Below, piece by piece: positions 23,601 through 36,294 of a stretch of DNA of 64,000 nt. The position numbers were made by a program, and so were the translations under genes. Source of the stretch: Vitrella brassicaformis (Eukaryota > Sar > Vitrellaceae). The notes under the pieces are model-generated. The model was not told where the DNA came from. It made no database searches and worked only from the letters and a program-made list of their open reading frames with translations. How positions within the stretch are numbered: the stretch's first letter is position 1; every line of letters starts with the position of its first letter. The stretch covers positions 51,107 through 115,106 of the forward strand of contig CDMY01000477.1 in the NCBI GenBank assembly GCA_001179505.1, in the 5' to 3' direction.

Positions 23601-24207
23601 GGGTGGATCAATCTTCCTTGACAGAGCCTATGCGTACGTCCTGGCGTAGTGACGAGAGCCCCATGTCTCCGCAGGGTGGCGTGTTTGCCCCTGACCAACT
23701 GTCTCACTACTTCCAGGCCGTCGACGAGTCGCCCATGTCCCCCGAGCCGACAGGAAGGCTGGCCAACATGGCAGCCGTTGCGAGGGCGGCAAGGGCCAGC
23801 CAGTTGACGGCAGCGAGGGCCAGCCAGCTGACTGTGCCACACATGCACCCGCGGCTGGCTAGCATCCAGCCTCTCTTCGACACATTTGAGATTGCCGGTC
23901 TGGCTGATGCATCGATACTCTCACCCTCACTCGGGGAGCCGAGGAGGCTCTTGGCGCCGCCAACACAACACCAACCGTAAGAAACAAACAAGAAGAGAAC
24001 CAAGTTTGATTGACACTGTCACAGTTCACCCTGACACACATGCACGGAATTTCTCATGTCGTGCATGTCTGCATGTGCGTGTTCCCCCCCCGCAGGTCGT
24101 TGGATATGGGCGACGTCATCTCATCTCCACTTTCGAGAGTGGAGGAGGGACGACTCGTCAACGAGATACAAAGCGTGCCGAGTGAGCGAGACACGGCTGC
24201 ACGATAA
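17680..24207 (+). CDS. Slo/BK-type potassium channel alpha subunit
   Basis: The first exon (17680 to about 18610) encodes the whole membrane domain: S1 DFLSVFCTVLSCVLYVIS, S2 VEVVLGVLLLADFLLFLYLA, S3 around VVNLITIIPLFV, a voltage-sensor-like S4 (RLLRVLRIYMLNR), S5, a pore helix with selectivity filter TVSTVGYGDLAP, and S6. About fifteen further exons encode two RCK-like gating domains: HVLLCGAVHANACRAFLTEF begins RCK1, and ELKLTLLGRSCHCPGISTLL matches the BK motif around ELKLGFIAQS. FRNFILVVGYTPQ and SKVILLARG begin RCK2-like parts. The tail holds two DESPMSP motifs, a duplicated ARASQLT, and ends SERDTAAR at 24207. BK channels couple Ca2+ and voltage to K+ efflux. No run of Asp like the vertebrate calcium bowl was noticed, so the gating ligand is unclear. 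The large extracellular turret insertion before the pore (about 18290-18400) is unusual. Confidence 0.82.
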
Positions 24208-24753
24208 GTGGATGGACGGATGGATGGATGGAGGGATGGAGGGATGTCAGCAATCCACAGATGCGTGGGGTGTGCGTTGGTTGGGTGCAGGTGTGGCCCC
24301 TCGTGCAGTGTCGCAACGGCTAAGAGAAGAGTTGAGGAGCTTGGCGCTACGATAGCGTGGCGTGGCGGGCTGCAAGGACGGAGGCATGATGTCTGTCAGA
24401 AGTCCCATACATCTGTAGGGGGGTGTGTTGTGTGTCGGGTCCAGTCAGCGTAGCAGACAGACAGACAGGCAGGCTGTGTGCCCTCAGTCACTGTCCATGT
24501 CGAGATAGCCAGGCAGCGATTAGGATGTGCAAACAAGCATTACGCCGTACGTCACGTCATCAATCACAGGTCTGTCTTCCATTAATGAATTGACTCACTC
24601 ACCGGTGGATTGATATTGAGCCTTTGGAAGGCCAAAACAAATCAACTAACACACGTACAGCAAGCTGAGCTATCTATGCATTCAGTGATTGCCTCAGTCA
24701 GCCAGTCCGTCAGTCAGTGACAGGCCACACCCATGCACCACACCACCAGAAGA
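24208..24753. other. Convergent intergenic region with microsatellites
   Basis: Spacer between two converging 3' ends. It holds ATGG/GATGGAGG repeats at 24210-24245, CAGA repeats at 24455-24470 and AT-richer sequence. No gene is seen, although 24280-24355 could be a last untranslated exon of the channel gene. Confidence 0.45.
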
Positions 24754-27700
24754 TCATCCAGCCCCGAAGGGGTTGTGTCCCTCGTCATTGCCGCCTGAAT
24801 CGTCACGCCTGGGCGACTTGGAACGACCGGACGGCCCCTTCCATATCTGATAGAGCCAGCCAGCCAGCCAGGGAGGGAGGCAGGGGTGGGATCACAACAC
24901 GACACCCAAGACACATCCGGCCATTCATGAGGGAGTGAGATTCTTCTCTCTCTCTGTGTGTGCGTGTGTGTGTGTGTGCTTGTGAGGGTGACCGTGAATC
25001 TTCTGGTCATGGAGGTGAGCGTCCATTTCTTGGATGACTTGTCGCCCCTGGGCGTCTCCTCGCCGCCCGATGCATCACCCGCCGCTGACGCACCATTGTC
25101 GTTGGCCGCAGCTGACGCAGACCCTGATGTCGCACCAGCTACACGCGCAAACAACCTGCAACCACACACAGCCACCGTCGGTCCGTCAAGTACCGTCAAG
25201 TACACGTACATGTGGGTGTGGGTGGGATGTCGCCTGCCTCATCTATCTATCTATGTATCTATCTGTCTGTCTGGCTCACGTCTTCCTCTTTTGTGTAGGT
25301 GTGGATCTGAATTGCTGCTGTGTCTCAGTGTCCTCGTGTGGCGTCGCGTCGGCGTCTCGGCCCCTGTCGAGTGCGTTGAGCATCCCCCCGATGTGTCCAC
25401 CCTCAGCCACCAGGCAGTCGGGCTTCTCCTCGAGTGTGCCAAGGAAGGCCGATATGTGCTCCAGCACACGAATGGAGTCGGGCGGCCCCGCCTTGTTACC
25501 CCCCTTGCCCCTGGAGCCCCCCGGGCTGGTGATGGAGTCTCGCCTGCCCGTCTCGACGGTGTGGATGCGGGGTGGGAGGTAGGGTGAGGCGACGGGTGGC
25601 AACGGGACGGCTTCGTCGATGTGCAGCTCGTGGGCGTAGTTCTTGAGGGCCATAAGGTCGCCGTACAGGAGGCCCAGCTCAGAGCTCTCGAACATCTGCC
25701 CCTGGTGGCCCAAACACACCACCACCCACATCCACGCCTACACACACACACACCCCAACCAGACGGACGGACGGACAGAGAGCATGGCATGAAGCATATT
25801 CCATATGGTACCGGCTGGCCGAGCCATAAAGGCCTGGCATTACCTGCGCGACTTCGAGTAGGAACTGCTGTAGGAGGGGTGCGCGGAAGGCAGCGGGAGT
25901 CCGGGTGAAGAAGCGGTTCACGCTCTGATCAAATCAACGCCGGATTCGGTGGCCACGAACAGGGAATGTGTCCAGAGTGCGGTGCGTAGGGCGGACGTGT
26001 TGGCTACCTGTCTGAATGACAGCACGACGTTTTCAAAGGGTGCCTCCTGCAGAGAGGGGGCGTAGAGGTCCATGAAGAAGGCCGACTGCAGATCCACATA
26101 CACCATCCGACTCGCAACGTAACTGCATGGAAGGCCGACCGACCGATAAACAATGAAACAGACACACACACACACACACAGAGAGAGAGATGCAGTACCA
26201 GGGGGCCCGAGAGCTCGTCTGACAGCGTGGCTGCGTACCGTGCGATAGCAAAAGCGGTAGAGTGTACGATCTCGACGCACTTATCGATGCCCTCCCGCAG
26301 CACCTCCTCCATCGACTCGACGCTGGCCAGTGCCACCATCCTGCCCATGCCCTCACCACGCTGCTGCACGGACGCGTCGCTCTCACCCACACCCTGCTGC
26401 TGCTGCTGCTTGTTTGAGCGGCCCGCCCCGTCCTTGACCTTGGAGTGTTGTGTGGTGGGGCTGGGCGGCAAGTTGAGTGCGGTGCGGATGGGTGCGATGA
26501 GGGGGTCACTGACGGCGGCGTCCTTCTTGGCCATGGTCATGAACTTGCCGACGATCTGCTCCAGCTGACTGATGAAGAAATGCAAATTGTGCAGCCGCAA
26601 CAGCACCTCCGGTAAAGACTGACGCAACACATACTCCGGAACCTGACCACATAACAGAGATCAGCGGGCGCCCCGCACGCACAACCAACAGGCAGAGCCA
26701 ACATGCATTGCATGATTATCCGGCAATCCAATCGATCCGCGTGCCGTGCCGTGCGTGTGTCTCTTTTTTTCTGGATACATTGCCGTCTATGCGTGCCTGC
26801 GTCCCTTGCTTCTTGACGATTGATTCGCTTACTTCGAGTAGAGCTGTGGTGACGGCCCCGCAGTTGCACTTGCCCTCTGTCTCCTCTGCGTCTGCCCCCT
26901 GGTCCCCCTCGCCCTCCTTCTTGTCGCTGAGTCCTCTCATGACCCCCACACCGCCGAAGAATGACATGCGCATGATGGACTTGCCCCGCTGCTTGTCCTT
27001 CTTCTTGTGCTTGCTCTGCCGCCGACTAGACCACCGACCACCCCCTGGGCTAGACGTGTCGGACTTGTTGCCGCCCTCACCGTCATCGCTGTCCGACCCC
27101 GCCTCGTGACCCGACTCGGCCCCCGTGTCAGACTCACCACTGATGAAGCAACACCAGACACACACACCAACAGCCGAAGTGCATACAGGTATACGGGTTG
27201 ACTGACGAGCATGCAGAGGAGAACGTCTGTCCACTCCCCCAGCCCAGCGGGTCTGACCACCGACCCACCCACTGACCCACCAACGTACCCTGATGTGTCC
27301 CGTCCGATCTTGTCCGATGGCATGAATATGCGCAGCAGTGCCTGCTGGCCCGCTGTCAGCGGAGTCGACTTCCTGACGGGGGGCACTGGCCCTTTGGCCG
27401 CCGACATGAAAGTGGGTTTGGTGGGCGCCGATGACGACTTGGCGGCGGCCGCTGCAGCTGCAGGGGGCTCCTTGAACCGATCCACCAGGGTCTGCAAGTG
27501 TCCCACACCGCACCGCACGAACACACACGAGTAGACAGGTAGGTGTCGTTGTGTGTGGCGAGTGTGCTACGATAGACGGACCTGGAAGTTGGTGCTGCAT
27601 CTGGGTCTGAGTTTGAAGAGGCCCACCCCATCGCACTGCCGTCTCAGCGCACCGCAGTAGGTCGACGTCAGACGGCTCAAAAAACTCAGCAAAGAAGGCA

Positions 27701-27983
27701 AAAACCTGTTTGTAGACACATCCAATCACACATCATACCGAGCATAGGCCACATGTGTTCGCATAAATGAGATAAATGAATGTCGTATTTGTGAGATGTC
27801 CGGCATCAATTGCGTGTGTGCCGGTTGGTTGGTTGTGTTGGGTGACCAGTCGAGGGGCGGGTTGAGGTCCATCATGGCCTCGAATATTTGGAAGACGAAC
27901 GAGAAGAGGTCGATGACCGACGACGAGTGCAGCACGTCAGGCGGGGCGATGGGCCGCCACTGCTCATTCGCTATGCACCTACA

Positions 27984-28021
<38 letters not shown>

Positions 28022-31000
28022 ATGAGAATGAGAGAGAGATGTCCGTCCGTCCATCCCACGCCTCATCTCATCTCTTTGTGTGCGGCCTGCCCTGCCCTGC
28101 CCTGCCCGCCCCCGTCCATTCGTTCCATTTGTCCCTCCCTCCCTCCATACCTGTGCAGGACGTCTTCAACAGACCTGAATCTGTTGGCGAGTGTTGCGGC
28201 CAGTACGGGCGCCAGGAGGTCCATGAGGTCCGGCTCGCTCGGCAAGTGCACTCCAGTCGACAGACGCACCTGACCCACCAGCAGCTCAAAACTCCGCACA
28301 TTCTGGACAAGTAAGTACAGTCAAGAGAGAGAACAAGGACAACGAAGGCGTGACTGACAAAGGAGGCGCATTCATTCCTTTGTGTATGTATGTGTGGGTG
28401 GGTAGAGCACCTACCTTGATGACTTTCTCTCCGCCAGGCGGTATGTCAGTGTCCGCCCAGTAGGGCGACCCCAGCATGGCCTTCATCGCACCATGCAGCA
28501 CAAATCGACCCTGTCCACCGGACAGACAACACACACCACACCACACACCACCAGTATTGCGACACATCACACCCCGTGCACGTGCTGTGCTGTGCTTACG
28601 GTGTACATGACGATTGCCGGGTGCTGGTTGTCCGGTAGGAAGTCCCTCCAGACGGGGGCGAAGTACTGCAGCTCGCACCGCACCTCATTCACAAACGACT
28701 CCATCGCCGTACCGAACGACGACACCACCTCGTAACGCTCCTTGTCAAACTGACAGGACACACAGACACATACCATCCATCAGCCAGCCACACCATGGAT
28801 GGATGGGGGCACAGATATCAATCAACGAGTGAGGGGCCCCCATATTATTATGTCTGTGCGATTCGGTTGTCACGCCGCCAAACCGCCCTGACCTCTTGGT
28901 CCTCTTGCGATGGGTTGTCTTGGTCTGTCCGCAGCATCTTGAGTGAGGTGGCTGCGTTCTGCGCCAGCTGGATGGCCGCCATGACGGGGTCAAACAGACG
29001 GTGAAACATCCCGCGACACGTGCTGCACACGAAGTACCTGCAAAGGAACCAACCACACAAAACAAATGAACCAACAAAGGGAGTGTGCGTGGATGTCTGT
29101 CTGTCTGTCTGTCTGTCTGCATGTCTGACACACAGGGCTGGCTGAGGAACACACTTGCACGTGTATGTCACGTGTGCGTGATGTGATGGATGAGTGTTTG
29201 GGACTGACTGACATACCTGAGTATGTCTTCTTGTATGGAGGGTCCATTGAGTATTTCGCTGAGCGGCCTGTCGTAATATCCCTCGCGCCTCGAGGCCCTG
29301 GCGGTGCTGCGCGAGGTGCTGTGGCCAGTCGACAGACCGCCCTCAAACATCTTCTTCGCACCCCGACCCCCGCCCTCCTCGGCAGGACCGTCTGACAGAC
29401 AGACAGACAGACGCTACACAACTCTGTGTGACGGTCGCCCTCGCTTTCTCCAAACACTCATCTCATTGGTTCCTTCCTTTGTTCCCTGCCTGCCTCGCCC
29501 ACCCCGTTAGCTGACTGGACTGACCTTGTTTGGTGTCTGTCTTGGTGGGCATGCCTGAAATCTTGACCCTCATCATGCCCTGCATCTTGGTCCACACCGT
29601 CAGCAGCGGCCGCAGACTCTCGGGCTCCAGCCGCAGGCGGTAGTCAGATAGCACGGCCGCCATCTCATCGCGGCACACACCAGCCAGCGACCGCCGCAGA
29701 CACAGCTCATATACAACTCGCTCCACACGACCAGCACTGCTCAGCGACACACCCACCAACCGCTTGGGTTTGCCCTCCTGCTGCGTGGCCGCTTCAAGTG
29801 GCAGACAGCACCACTCCTCAGTCACAGGCACCTGTGCGGCGGCGGCGGTGTGCTGTGCCTGCGGCATGGCGACGACAAGGGTGGCGTTGAGGCCAGCGCC
29901 GAGGCTGCGTGGGACGACCGATATGATGCGCCCGACAGGCGTGGCCTGTCGCTTCTCCGGCGGCACATCGGTGGGGTCGAAGTCGGAGAAGAGCCAGGCT
30001 GAGAAGCCGCCGATGATGCTCTGGAGGGACTCGACGGCGGCCACGGGGGGGACCACGATCGAACCCGTTTCCTGAGACGCCTCCTGACGTAAGGGAGCCA
30101 ATCCAATCCCCACACACATACACACACGATAGCCATATAATACACCAAGCACTGCACTGCACTGCACCCACCATATATGCATACAAGTGCACGAGTGTCC
30201 GTGTGTGCGTGTCCCCCGTGCGTGCGTACATCGGTAGTGATGTCTGCGAACTCATCGGCGTCATCGCCGGCCTTGGCGACCTCCCTCCAGAGTGCCTGGC
30301 AGCAGAGCACTGCATGTGTGTCGAGGGCCATGCAGGGCAGCAGGGGCCCCGGGTCGCCCCCCTTGCCACTGCCCCCTCCCCCCGGCCGTCTGGGGCTGGG
30401 GGCCACCCGGCCCGCCTGGGCCATGTGGGCGCATATCACCAGGGCACGAGCGATACGGGGGGCCTCCAGGTGCAGCCGGCTAGGCGAGCTGCTGTCGGTG
30501 CAGGCGCGGTACAGATACGAGAAGAACAGCTGCAGCAGGGGGGAGTCGTACCGCCAGTACGAGTGACGACCGAACCACACACCATCCTCTGATGAATGGA
30601 TGAAAGGATGAATGAAACGACCGACATTCAGAGGAGGTCAGGTCGTCTGTGTGCTGTGCTGTGCTGTGCGCATCCGTCTGCAGACCTACCGGTAAGGATT
30701 CCGTCGATATTCCTCCGTGACTTTCTCCTTTGTGTGATTTTGGGTTCCTCCTTGCCCGACTCGTCTCCAGGTGCTGCGGCTGGGCCAAGGTGGCCGGTAG
30801 CAGTCCTGGCCCTGGTCGCCCGACGCCGCATGGGGTCTCTCTTGGGGTGGGCCCCATCCGACACCTCATCCTCAAACCCCACACCCTTGCCGCCATGGCC
30901 AGAGGAGCTGGTCGAGGGCAGCGCAGACATGTGGCGGCCGCCGGCCCCCTTCTTGCGGTCGTCGGGTCGCGGCTCTGGGCTGGGTGAGTGGGAACTGGCG

Positions 31001-34000
31001 CTGCCTGACCGCGACTCCTCGGCTTCAATGGGCAGGGCTTTTCCGGGGGACGACCCGTCCCCTTCAGACGCACTCGACCCTCGATCGCTGCCCTCCTGCG
31101 GATTGCGGCGGTGCGACTTGCGCCGCCCTCCTGACTTGGATGAGGGGCGGGCCGTGTCGGGGCTGTTGCGGTCTGCCGTGAGTGCCACGCGGCTCCTGAT
31201 GTTGGCATCCAGCCTCTCGATGCATGTCATGCAGTGCAGCAGACGATACAGCCCCTTCCTGGACGCCCACTTGCTCCTGGTGGCCTGCTGGCCGGTAGTG
31301 GGGCTCGGTGCAGTGGTGCCCCAGTGGCCTGCGTCAAGGGCGTCCTGGAGGATGGTGATGGTCTCGGCCCCCTCCTCAAGATAGAACCGCAGGGCCGATG
31401 GCCTCGCATCAAAGGACGCAACGGCCGGATCGCTCTGGGGAGCCCGGGCGGATGTCGATGGGGCCTTGGACGGCGACACAAAGCGGTACAGACGCTGCAC
31501 CCTGTGAAGGAATGCCAAACCGAGGAGGTGCAGCTGACGAGACACCCAATCGCGAAACGCCTTCTGGCCACCCAGACGCTGTCCTGGCTTGTCCGGGTTG
31601 TCGTCACCTGACAGGAACACAGGCACACAGGCAGGGCGGACGGACGGACATGACATCCACTTGTTGTGGGTCGGTCTTGTCGACACGACACATATATGCC
31701 ATGCGTGTGTATGCGCGAGGACTGACTGGCTGCTCTACTGATCTGATGGATGGATGGATGGATCCGTTCTTTGTTTCCCCCCCTCCCCCCCCCCTCGGTG
31801 GCTCACTTGCGTGTTGCCATGATTCGATAAGCCTGATGACTCTGTATCTGAGGTCCATGGGGTGCAGGGTGGAGGCCCCACCGCCGCTCGACCCAGACAG
31901 CTCGTTGGCGTCGGGCAGCGTCAGATGCACTATCATCTCGTGCAGACGCTGAGGGATACCCAGCCGAACCCTGCAGCCACACCACCCCAGCAATGGACGT
32001 ATGTATGCATGTATGAATGAATGAATGCATGTACACAACACAACACACACCATGGACGGACGGACCAACGCCACCCGCCCGCTTCATCCACTTGCGTCCC
32101 TGCCTGCCTGCCTGCCTGTCTGTCTGGGTGTGTGGGTGTGTGGGCTGGCTGACCTCATGAGAGTGACGACACTCCTGAAGAGGTCTACAATGGCTTCGTG
32201 TTCCATGCGTGCGACCTTGTCCATTTTTTTGTCGCCCCTGCGTCCCCCCCCGGGGGTGTCGTCGGCACCGGCCACGTCAGCCAGGAGGATCGTCTTGGCC
32301 GCCGTCTGTGTGACCAGATGCTGGAAGCCAAGCAGCAGCACTTCATACGACAGACAACTCCACTGCAGGTCATCCATCTTGGCCGAACCCCACTGCACAC
32401 CACCGCCCAACGAGCTCAGCTGCAGACATCCGCACACACACAAGACGGCACGTAAGTCTCGATGCGGGTTTCCTTCCAGTTGGATTGCGTGCATGTTGGG
32501 TGCCTTCCTTGAGTGGCCTGCCGGCTGTGCTGCCTGTCTGTCTGCCTGTCTGTCTGTCTGTCTGCCTGTCTGTCTGTCTGCCTGACCTTGATGGGTTTGG
32601 CAGGTGCGAGGTGGGTATGTGAGGGTGCGCCAACAGGCAGGTCGATGTGTCGCTCCAGCACCGCACTGCCCTTGTAGAAATCCTTGGCAAACCAGTCGCG
32701 ATGGGCAGCCGCTCCACCTCCCTCGGACCCCTCACCGGCCTTGCCCTTGAGGTCTTTGTGTTGGGGCCTGGCCGCCTCGGCGTGGCTGCAGAAAGCCAGC
32801 AGCCGCTCCTCGTGCTGCTGCTGCACCTCCACCCACTTGTCAGTCGCCCTACGATTCGACATCCTCTGGAGGGAAACACAGACAACCCAACACACATGGA
32901 ATTGATGGGATGGATGGCTCCATCGATGAGTAAGTGGATGAGTGGATATATGCAGGGAGGGGCCCCACAAACGAAACATGAGCGGGCGGAAGCGCAAGTA
33001 GGCAGGCCAGCTGTCTACGACTCACTGAGGTACCTACCTTCATGTTGACGAAGGTGTCCTTCTTGCGCTGGTCGGCGAGGTCGTCCGTGCCGCCCGCCCA
33101 GGTGGCCATGAGCTGGTCGGCCCGTTGGCGCATCTCCGATAGGACAGCCCCGACGGCAGCACTGGCAGGGCCCGGTGGACCCTTGTCGTCACTCAGTCGC
33201 GACGACTGGCGGGCCTCGTAGTACCGGTGCTTGGCCGCCGTGGTGCCTTGGCCTTCCGTCGAGAATGAGTAGATGCGGCCCTCATCGTCGGTCTTCCTGC
33301 GGAGGTCGCCAGCCGCCCCTGTTGCTGCCTGGGAGAGATGCTTGAGGTCCAAGTGGGGGACAGAGGCCTGCGGGGATGACACGCTGGAGCGGCCGGCACT
33401 CTGCCGCACATCGGACACACCCACCTTGGCCGGTGGTGCAACTGCAGGTGGTGCAGCTGGTGCGGCCGCCCCTGTTGCCGTGTGGAAGTCCTCAGCAGAC
33501 CCCCCTCTGCGGCTGGTGGGAGGGGTGCTCCCGCTGCTGACGGATCGCTGTTGACCGAACCCTCCGGTCTCCTGGCGTCTCCAGCCGGGGCGAGCAGCGG
33601 TGGCAGGACCACCAGGACCCTCAAAGCCCTGCGTCGTCCGCAAACCAGCAGGAGGGCGTGTCGAGAGTGCGGCGTCGGTCCGTGGGTGTGGGGCAGTCGC
33701 CAGTCCCGGTGGTGGGGACTCCTGGCGTGAGGTAAAGAACATGTCGATGCCGGTGTCGATCATGCCCGCCAGCTCGGGGGATGAGGGAGACGCCTCCCTC
33801 TGCTGCTGATGGTCACCATGCCGAGGCTGTCCTTCTTGTGGTGGTTGTGTCATGATAGCTGCGTCAGGGAGGCGCGCTTGGTCGGTAACCGCGCGTTGGG
33901 GGACTGGGCTTTGCGACCTCGCTCCATTATCACTGCTGATGATGGATGGCGCCTCCCCGGCCCAGTCCCCCCTGGCCCCCCCCTGCTGCTGCTGCTGATG

Positions 34001-36087
34001 CTGCTGCTGCTGCTGCTGACCCTGACGCTGCTGAGAGGGCCCGCGCCGCAACCGCTGACGCGCACTCGTGATGGCCGCCATGTGTGCTGGGGTTGTGGAG
34101 TCGTCCTCGTCGCCCATGGCCTGGTGGGCGGCCTGGCCATGGCCAGGCCCACCGCCCCGTGCACTCATGGGGGGTGTCGTAACTCGCCCTGCAACCCCCT
34201 GCTGCGACACCTGTCGGTCGGTGTCGACGGCCATGGGTGCAACGCCACCCCCATCGACTGCCCCGACCCGGGGATGCTGCTGACGGCTGGCGCTTCCTAT
34301 GGTGGCCGGGGGTGATGGCAAGGCAGCATCGGTGGATGTGCGCTTGGATTCCAGCTGTCGGATCTTGTCCTTAAGCATGGTGCCCTCTGACTTAAGGATG
34401 TCATTCTGGTTGATCAAGGTCACCTCGCGGACGCGGACCTTCTGCAGGTCATCCTGTGCCCTGTTGAGGTCTGCCTTGGCCACAGCCACCTGCCTGTCCC
34501 GATCATCCAGCTCCCGCTGCAGCCTCTCCACCTCCTGCCGCAGCGACCCGTCCAGCGGATCCAGCCGTGGACCGTGATCGGCCGTCGGGAACCGGGCGGG
34601 GGATGGTGGTCGAGCAAGGGGGGAACCCGCACCAGTCGTGTAGCGCTCTGCACGACGCCTCGCCTCCGCAGGAGGGACCTGCACAGACCAGCACAGACAC
34701 ACACATCATACATACATACATCATGGTGGACTCATTCAGGCAGGTCGGTCGGTCGATTAGGTCACTCACCTTAAGTTTTTTGGTGAGAAAGTGCTCCATG
34801 TCGCCCGCTGGGTCAAAACTCTCCACCTGACGAATGTACTCGTCAAGCGAGACGGTGAAGTCCTCTCGAAAGTGATGCAAAGCCTAACGCACAAACAGAA
34901 CAACAAACACTCCCACTAACTCAGAGCTGGGCGGTAAGCAGGTCAGTGAGGTACTTACCTTGGCCCATCCCCTTAGGCTATCTCGCATGGCGTTGAGTCG
35001 CGCGGCCTCGAGCGACTCCAGCTTGTCAACCTCGTCAGGCGACCCGGACACACGCAGACCGGGGGCATTCAGCCTGCACATCACATCACATCCAGCAAAG
35101 CCATTCATTCATCCGTCACACCCGACAGACAGACACAATAGTTATGTCTATTTCAGCGAGTGAGTGAGTGAGTGGCTGATGGATGGATGGATGGATGAGG
35201 AGGTCACTGACTCACTGACTCACTCACTCTGCGGTGGCCCTTGCGAGTTGGTCGACGGCATTGGCCTGGTTGGCGAATGCGGCCTGGATGCGCCGGTCAG
35301 CCTTGTCCAGCACCACGGCTGCCAGCTTGTTGCCGAAACGCTTCACCAACTCCTCCTTATTCAGCACAGCACGCTGACCGTCCGAGGGAGGGAGGGAAAG
35401 AGGGAGGTCCAAATAAATCACACACATCAAGGCAGAGGCAGTAAGTAAGAATTTGGCTGGAAGCATCTCTCTCTTCATCTCTCTCTGCTGTTTGTTTGTT
35501 TGTTTGCGTGTGTATGGTGCCTGCCTTGGCTTGGCAGGCAGCGCACCTCTAGCTCTTCATCTGCTTTCCTCTTGTGCGCCTCGGCCTTTGCCACCTCCTC
35601 GGCAGCAGTGGCGCGGTCCCCCTGCCCCCCCTGTTTGTCGGGCTGCCTCTGGTCGGGGCTCCTGGACCGGCCGCCCGACCCCCGCCCCTCAGTCTTGATC
35701 TTGGCGATGGCATCGCCCAGCGGCGGCAAGGCCAAAGCCTCCAGCGTGGCGACCAGCTGTGTGGCCTGCTGACCCAGCTCCCCGAGCAACGTGAGCCACC
35801 CTTTGCCGGCATCCTGCTGACCACCCTCCTCCTTGTGCAGCAAAGGGGATAACTTGCTGCTGCTCTGCCGGTGGGTGCTGTCAAGGCGAGATGCCAGATC
35901 CTTGACAACACCTATCACACTCCGCTCTGACTCAACCAGGGCCTGCAGAAAGGTGGGATTCATCCAGGCCAGCACAACACAAACACACACAGGGATCCCT
36001 GTGGCTTGACATAGAAGGGTGGTTGTTCATCTGTCTGTCTATCTGCTGACTGTCGTCCACCTGAATGCTCCCCAGGTCGAGCATCAT
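24754..36087 (-). CDS. Munc13-like MUN (DUF810) domain protein, about 2,600 residues
   Basis: One gene of some 26 exons runs from MMLDLGSIQ (36087) to a stop at 24754 (final residues GHNPFGAG). The N-terminal third is helical and coiled-coil (QEVERLQRELDDRDRQVAVA) with long Gln/Pro/Ser-rich disorder and a Q-rich tract near 33990-34030. The middle is helical with acidic/Ser inserts. The C-terminal third carries MUN-domain hallmarks: QWRPIAPPDVLHSSSVIDLF (near 27890-27970), matching the W-P....HSSSVVD..F block of Munc13 and plant DUF810 proteins; a VYVDLQSAFFMDLYAPS segment; and FESSELGLLYGDLMALKNYA, matching the F...D..LL..DL..LK end of the domain. MUN proteins open syntaxin and prime vesicles for exocytosis. 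No C1 or C2 domain was recognised. A Cys pair (CSTCRGMF, near 29010) and KCNCG (near 26870) are extra. No internal stop or second promoter was needed to connect exons, but a split into two genes cannot be excluded. Confidence 0.65.
27981..28020. repeat. Composite (AC)n(AG)n microsatellite
   Basis: An AC run directly followed by an AG run in an intron of the Munc13-like gene. The same composite occurs at 26162-26190 (same gene) and 38741-38787 (ArfGAP intron, opposite gene orientation). Confidence 0.8.
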
Positions 36088-36294
36088 GACTTAAGGTGTC
36101 GCTCTTCACATATCGGCTCCTCCTTCACCGGCGATTAGCAGATTTCACTGCTTCCCTCCCACCCCTTCACGCGAAGCTCGCCGCCCCTGCGAGCTTAGCC
36201 GAAAAAAGAAGGCAAGGAGGACAAGCACAGAGCCCCCATCGTGTTCCGGCAGCCGGCATCGCCTGGGACGAGGGCCACAGGAGGACCACAGGCC

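Noticed and set aside
29090..29130. CTGT/GTCT tandem repeats as a CRISPR-like or telomeric array
   Set aside because: They are simple tetranucleotide microsatellites without spacers and occur in many introns across the window.
32849..34702. Treating the 617-residue open frame as a separate gene
   Set aside because: It is the largest internal exon of the Munc13-like gene. It begins at an acceptor and ends at a donor, and its apparent N-terminus is intron sequence.
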